DNA of 7,733 nt from Treponema sp. (lineage in GTDB: Bacteria; Spirochaetota; Spirochaetia; Treponematales; Breznakiellaceae). The notes beneath the pieces were generated by a model. That model searched no databases. It was not told the DNA's origin and was given only the letters and a program-made list of their open reading frames with translations. The DNA is taken from NCBI GenBank assembly GCA_031272575.1, contig JAISTO010000059.1, forward strand, positions 1 through 7,733, written 5' to 3'. Below, piece after piece: positions 6,071 to 7,733 of the stretch. The translations under genes and the position numbers were made by a program. The stretch's first letter is position 1. Each line of letters starts with the position of its first letter.

Positions 6071-6099
6071 TTGCCATTCCCCCCCGCTTTCGCTATCAT
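6071..6099 (+). promoter_or_regulatory. Promoter of the glutamate synthase-like gene
   Basis: A -35 TTGCCA (6071-6076), 17 bases, then -10 TATCAT (6094-6099), five of six matches to consensus. The predicted start is 6106, one base before ATG 6107. This decides the start: an in-frame GTG at 5855 would add 84 residues, but it lies upstream of the promoter and inside a palindromic repeat. Confidence 0.75.
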
Positions 6100-6106
6100 A
6101 ACTCCA

Positions 6107-7618
6107 ATGAGTGAAAAACCCAAAGCGGCCCTGGAAGCAGAGGCCGCGGCCCTGCTGGCGGAGGTGCTGGCGAAGGACGCGGCGGGGGGCTTGAGTCCCC
6201 GCGACCGCATGGCGATCCCCTGCCAGGAGATGCCGGTGCAGCCGCCGGAAGTCCGCAGGGGGAACCTCGACGAGGTGGCGCTGGGTTATGGCGAAAGCCA
6301 GGCCCGGCTCGAGGCGTTCAGGTGCCTCGGCTGCAAGGCCCCGGCCGGGGCGGTGCAGCCCTGTGTGCAGGGCTGTCCGGTGCAGGTGCCGATACCGGCG
6401 TTTGTTGCCGCGCTCCAAAAGGGGGATGCGGCCGCGGCGGCCGAAACGATAGGCGAGGCGAACCTGCTGCCCGCGGTCTGCGGGCGGGTCTGTCCGCAGG
6501 AGAAGCAGTGCCAGGCCGAGTGCACGCTCGGCAAGGCGCTGAAGGACCCGGCCAAGGCCGTGTCCATAGGCCGGCTCGAGCGCTTCGCGGCGGACTGGGT
6601 GCGGGAGCGCGGCGTGGCAAAAACGCCCCGCGTCCAAAAGGCCAGCGGCAAGCGCGTTGCGGTTATCGGCTCCGGGCCCGCGGGCCTCACGGCGGCCGCT
6701 GACCTGGCGCGCGCGGGTCATGCCGTCACCGTCTTCGAGGCCTTTCACAAGCCCGGCGGGGTGATGGTCTACGGCATCCCGGAGTTCAGGCTCCCCAAGG
6801 CCATCGTGAGTGCCGAAGTCGAGGGCCTCGTCCGCCTCGGGGTAACTATCGAAACAAACTTCCTTGCCGGCAGGACCGGCGCCTTACAGGATATGCTCGG
6901 CGAGCGGGGCTTCGACGCGGTCTTCATTGGGGTGGGGGCCGGGCTGCCCAAATTTTTGGGCTGCCCGGGCGAGAACCTCGGGGGGGTCTTCAGCGCGAAC
7001 GAGTACCTCACCCGCGCCAATCTGATGAAAGCCTACGACACGGAACGGGCCGCGACGCCCATCTTTATGCCGACCGTCGCGGCGGTGGTCGGCGGGGGGA
7101 ACGTGGCCATGGACGCGGCGCGCATGGCGCTCCGCCTCGGGGCGCGGGAGGTGCACGTCATCTACCGCCGCACCCGCGCCGAGATGCCCGCCCGCGCCGA
7201 GGAGGTCTCCCACGCGGAAGAGGAAGGCGTCATCTTCGACTTTCTGCGCAACCCAAGCCGCATCCTCGGAAACGACGCGGGCCATGTGCGGGCCCTCGAA
7301 TTGCAGCGCTTCGAGTTGGGGGAGCCTGACGCGTCAGGCAGGCGGAGCCCGGTCCCCATCGCGGGCAGCGAGTACCTCTTCGACTGCGACACCGTTATCG
7401 TCGCGCTGGGTAACGAGTCCAACCCGCTCCTCGCGAAAACGGAGCCGGCGCTCAAGGTGGACAAGCGGGGCCGCATCGTCGTGGACGGGGAGCAGCGCAC
7501 GTCCCTGCCGCGGGTCTACGCCGGCGGTGACATCGTCCTGGGGGCCGCTACCGTCATCCTTGCCATGGGCGAAGGCCGGCGCGCCGCGGCCGCCATGAAC
7601 CGCGAGTTGGGCTGCTAG
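6107..7618 (+). CDS. gltA: NADPH-dependent glutamate synthase-like flavoprotein (GltA/NfnB type)
   Basis: This 503-residue cytoplasmic flavoprotein belongs to the glutamate synthase small-subunit family, which includes GltA (homotetrameric NADPH glutamate synthase) and NfnB. The N-terminal iron-sulfur domain has C73, C76, C86 and C90 ('CLGCKAPAGAVQPCVQGCP') and C125, C129, C135 and C139 ('CGRVCPQEKQCQAEC'), ligands for two [4Fe-4S] clusters. The FAD-binding motif is 'VAVIGSGPAGLTAAADLARA' (184-203). The NADPH-binding motif is 'VVGGGNVAMDAARMALRLGA' (327-346), with 'YRRTRAEMPARAEEV' (353-367) probably contacting the 2'-phosphate. 'YAGGDIVLGAATVILAMGEG' (471-490) closes the FAD site. The first cluster loop is longer than usual (C-x9-C instead of C-x4-C). 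NfnB normally sits next to nfnA; the gene upstream is a symporter and only 115 bases follow, so the partner, and the choice between GltA and NfnB roles, cannot be settled here. Confidence 0.92.
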   Translation: MSEKPKAALEAEAAALLAEVLAKDAAGGLSPRDRMAIPCQEMPVQPPEVRRGNLDEVALGYGESQARLEAFRCLGCKAPAGAVQPCVQGCPVQVPIPAFVAALQKGDAAAAAETIGEANLLPAVCGRVCPQEKQCQAECTLGKALKDPAKAVSIGRLERFAADWVRERGVAKTPRVQKASGKRVAVIGSGPAGLTAAADLARAGHAVTVFEAFHKPGGVMVYGIPEFRLPKAIVSAEVEGLVRLGVTIETNFLAGRTGALQDMLGERGFDAVFIGVGAGLPKFLGCPGENLGGVFSANEYLTRANLMKAYDTERAATPIFMPTVAAVVGGGNVAMDAARMALRLGAREVHVIYRRTRAEMPARAEEVSHAEEEGVIFDFLRNPSRILGNDAGHVRALELQRFELGEPDASGRRSPVPIAGSEYLFDCDTVIVALGNESNPLLAKTEPALKVDKRGRIVVDGEQRTSLPRVYAGGDIVLGAATVILAMGEGRRAAAAMNRELGC

Positions 7619-7627
7619 GAGTTTGTA

Positions 7628-7645
7628 GCGCTTTGACTAAAGCGC
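7628..7645. terminator. Hairpin just after the glutamate synthase-like gene
   Basis: A perfect 7-bp stem GCGCTTT/AAAGCGC with loop GACT begins nine bases after the stop codon. The sequence after it is A-rich rather than T-rich, so termination is only suggested by its position. GCGCTTT also occurs seven bases after the DUF1186 stop codon (1078-1084). Confidence 0.45.
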
Positions 7646-7657
7646 ACTGAAAATTAG

Positions 7658-7686
7658 AAATTTTTGCGGTTTTACCGCAAAAATTT
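7658..7686. other. Perfect 13-bp inverted repeat
   Basis: AAATTTTTGCGGT (7658-7670) and ACCGCAAAAATTT (7674-7686) pair perfectly around a 3-base TTT loop. The T-run lies in the left arm and the A-run in the right arm on both strands. It would therefore make a long hairpin without the trailing U-tract of an intrinsic terminator. It may be a transcription end, a processing signal or part of a dispersed repeat. A further small stem, GCGTGA/TCACGC (7718-7731), follows near the window end. Confidence 0.6.
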
Positions 7687-7733
7687 ACTCTAAAAACTCC
7701 AAAAGCAGCCTCGAAAAGCGTGAAATCACGCGA

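Noticed and set aside
5855..6106. In-frame upstream extension of the glutamate synthase-like gene from GTG 5855
   Set aside because: It starts in a palindromic repeat loop, runs through C-rich heptad DNA and includes the promoter. The encoded stretch has no family resemblance. ATG 6107 fits the promoter and the family length.
7658..7686. Classical intrinsic terminator
   Set aside because: The stem is perfect, but it is followed by A-runs within the stem and then mixed sequence, with no trailing T-tract on either strand, so I list it only as an inverted repeat.

Overview
The window looks like a bacterial chromosome segment from a spirochaete, most likely a termite-gut-type treponeme. This is inferred from gene style, not from a marker gene. 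The main clue is the lipoprotein at 1705-4419: a 'GxITWS...FxxxTVYxAxLTLxAKSGYTFxGV' domain, then an 'IxYQWK...DVGKTITVTITYSG' Ig-like domain, then a SUMF1 domain, a combination I associate with treponemes. Intergenic DNA is unusually rich in short repeats.

Layout. Positions 1-265 hold G-rich DNA and a 19-unit heptanucleotide array. A DUF1186-family gene follows (301-1071, +). At 1168 to about 1530 on the minus strand lies the broken C-terminal end of a CHAT-domain (caspase-like) protease gene, frameshifted and lacking its upstream half. A large repetitive lipoprotein with a C-terminal SUMF1/C-type-lectin-fold domain comes next (1705-4419, +), then a divergent SDF-family cation symporter (4562-5794, +), then a GltA/NfnB-type NADPH-dependent glutamate synthase-like flavoprotein (6107-7618, +). 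Both sides of the symporter carry a family of short palindromes with a 5-nt loop. The last 115 bases hold hairpins and no gene.

The four intact genes are on the same strand, but each has its own recognisable promoter, so they look like four separate transcription units. I see no shared pathway. The strongest pattern is that all four promoters (TTGNNN, 17-18 bp, TANNNT) end only 6-8 bases before the ATG. The predicted transcription start therefore falls on or within about two bases of the start codon, and no Shine-Dalgarno sequence is visible. This predicts leaderless mRNAs throughout the window. The second strong pattern is strict 7-bp phasing of low-complexity DNA at three places. One tract ends two bases before the first promoter, one abuts the broken end of the CHAT remnant, and a weaker one precedes the last gene.

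No CRISPR array, tRNA, rRNA, transposase or reverse transcriptase was seen.
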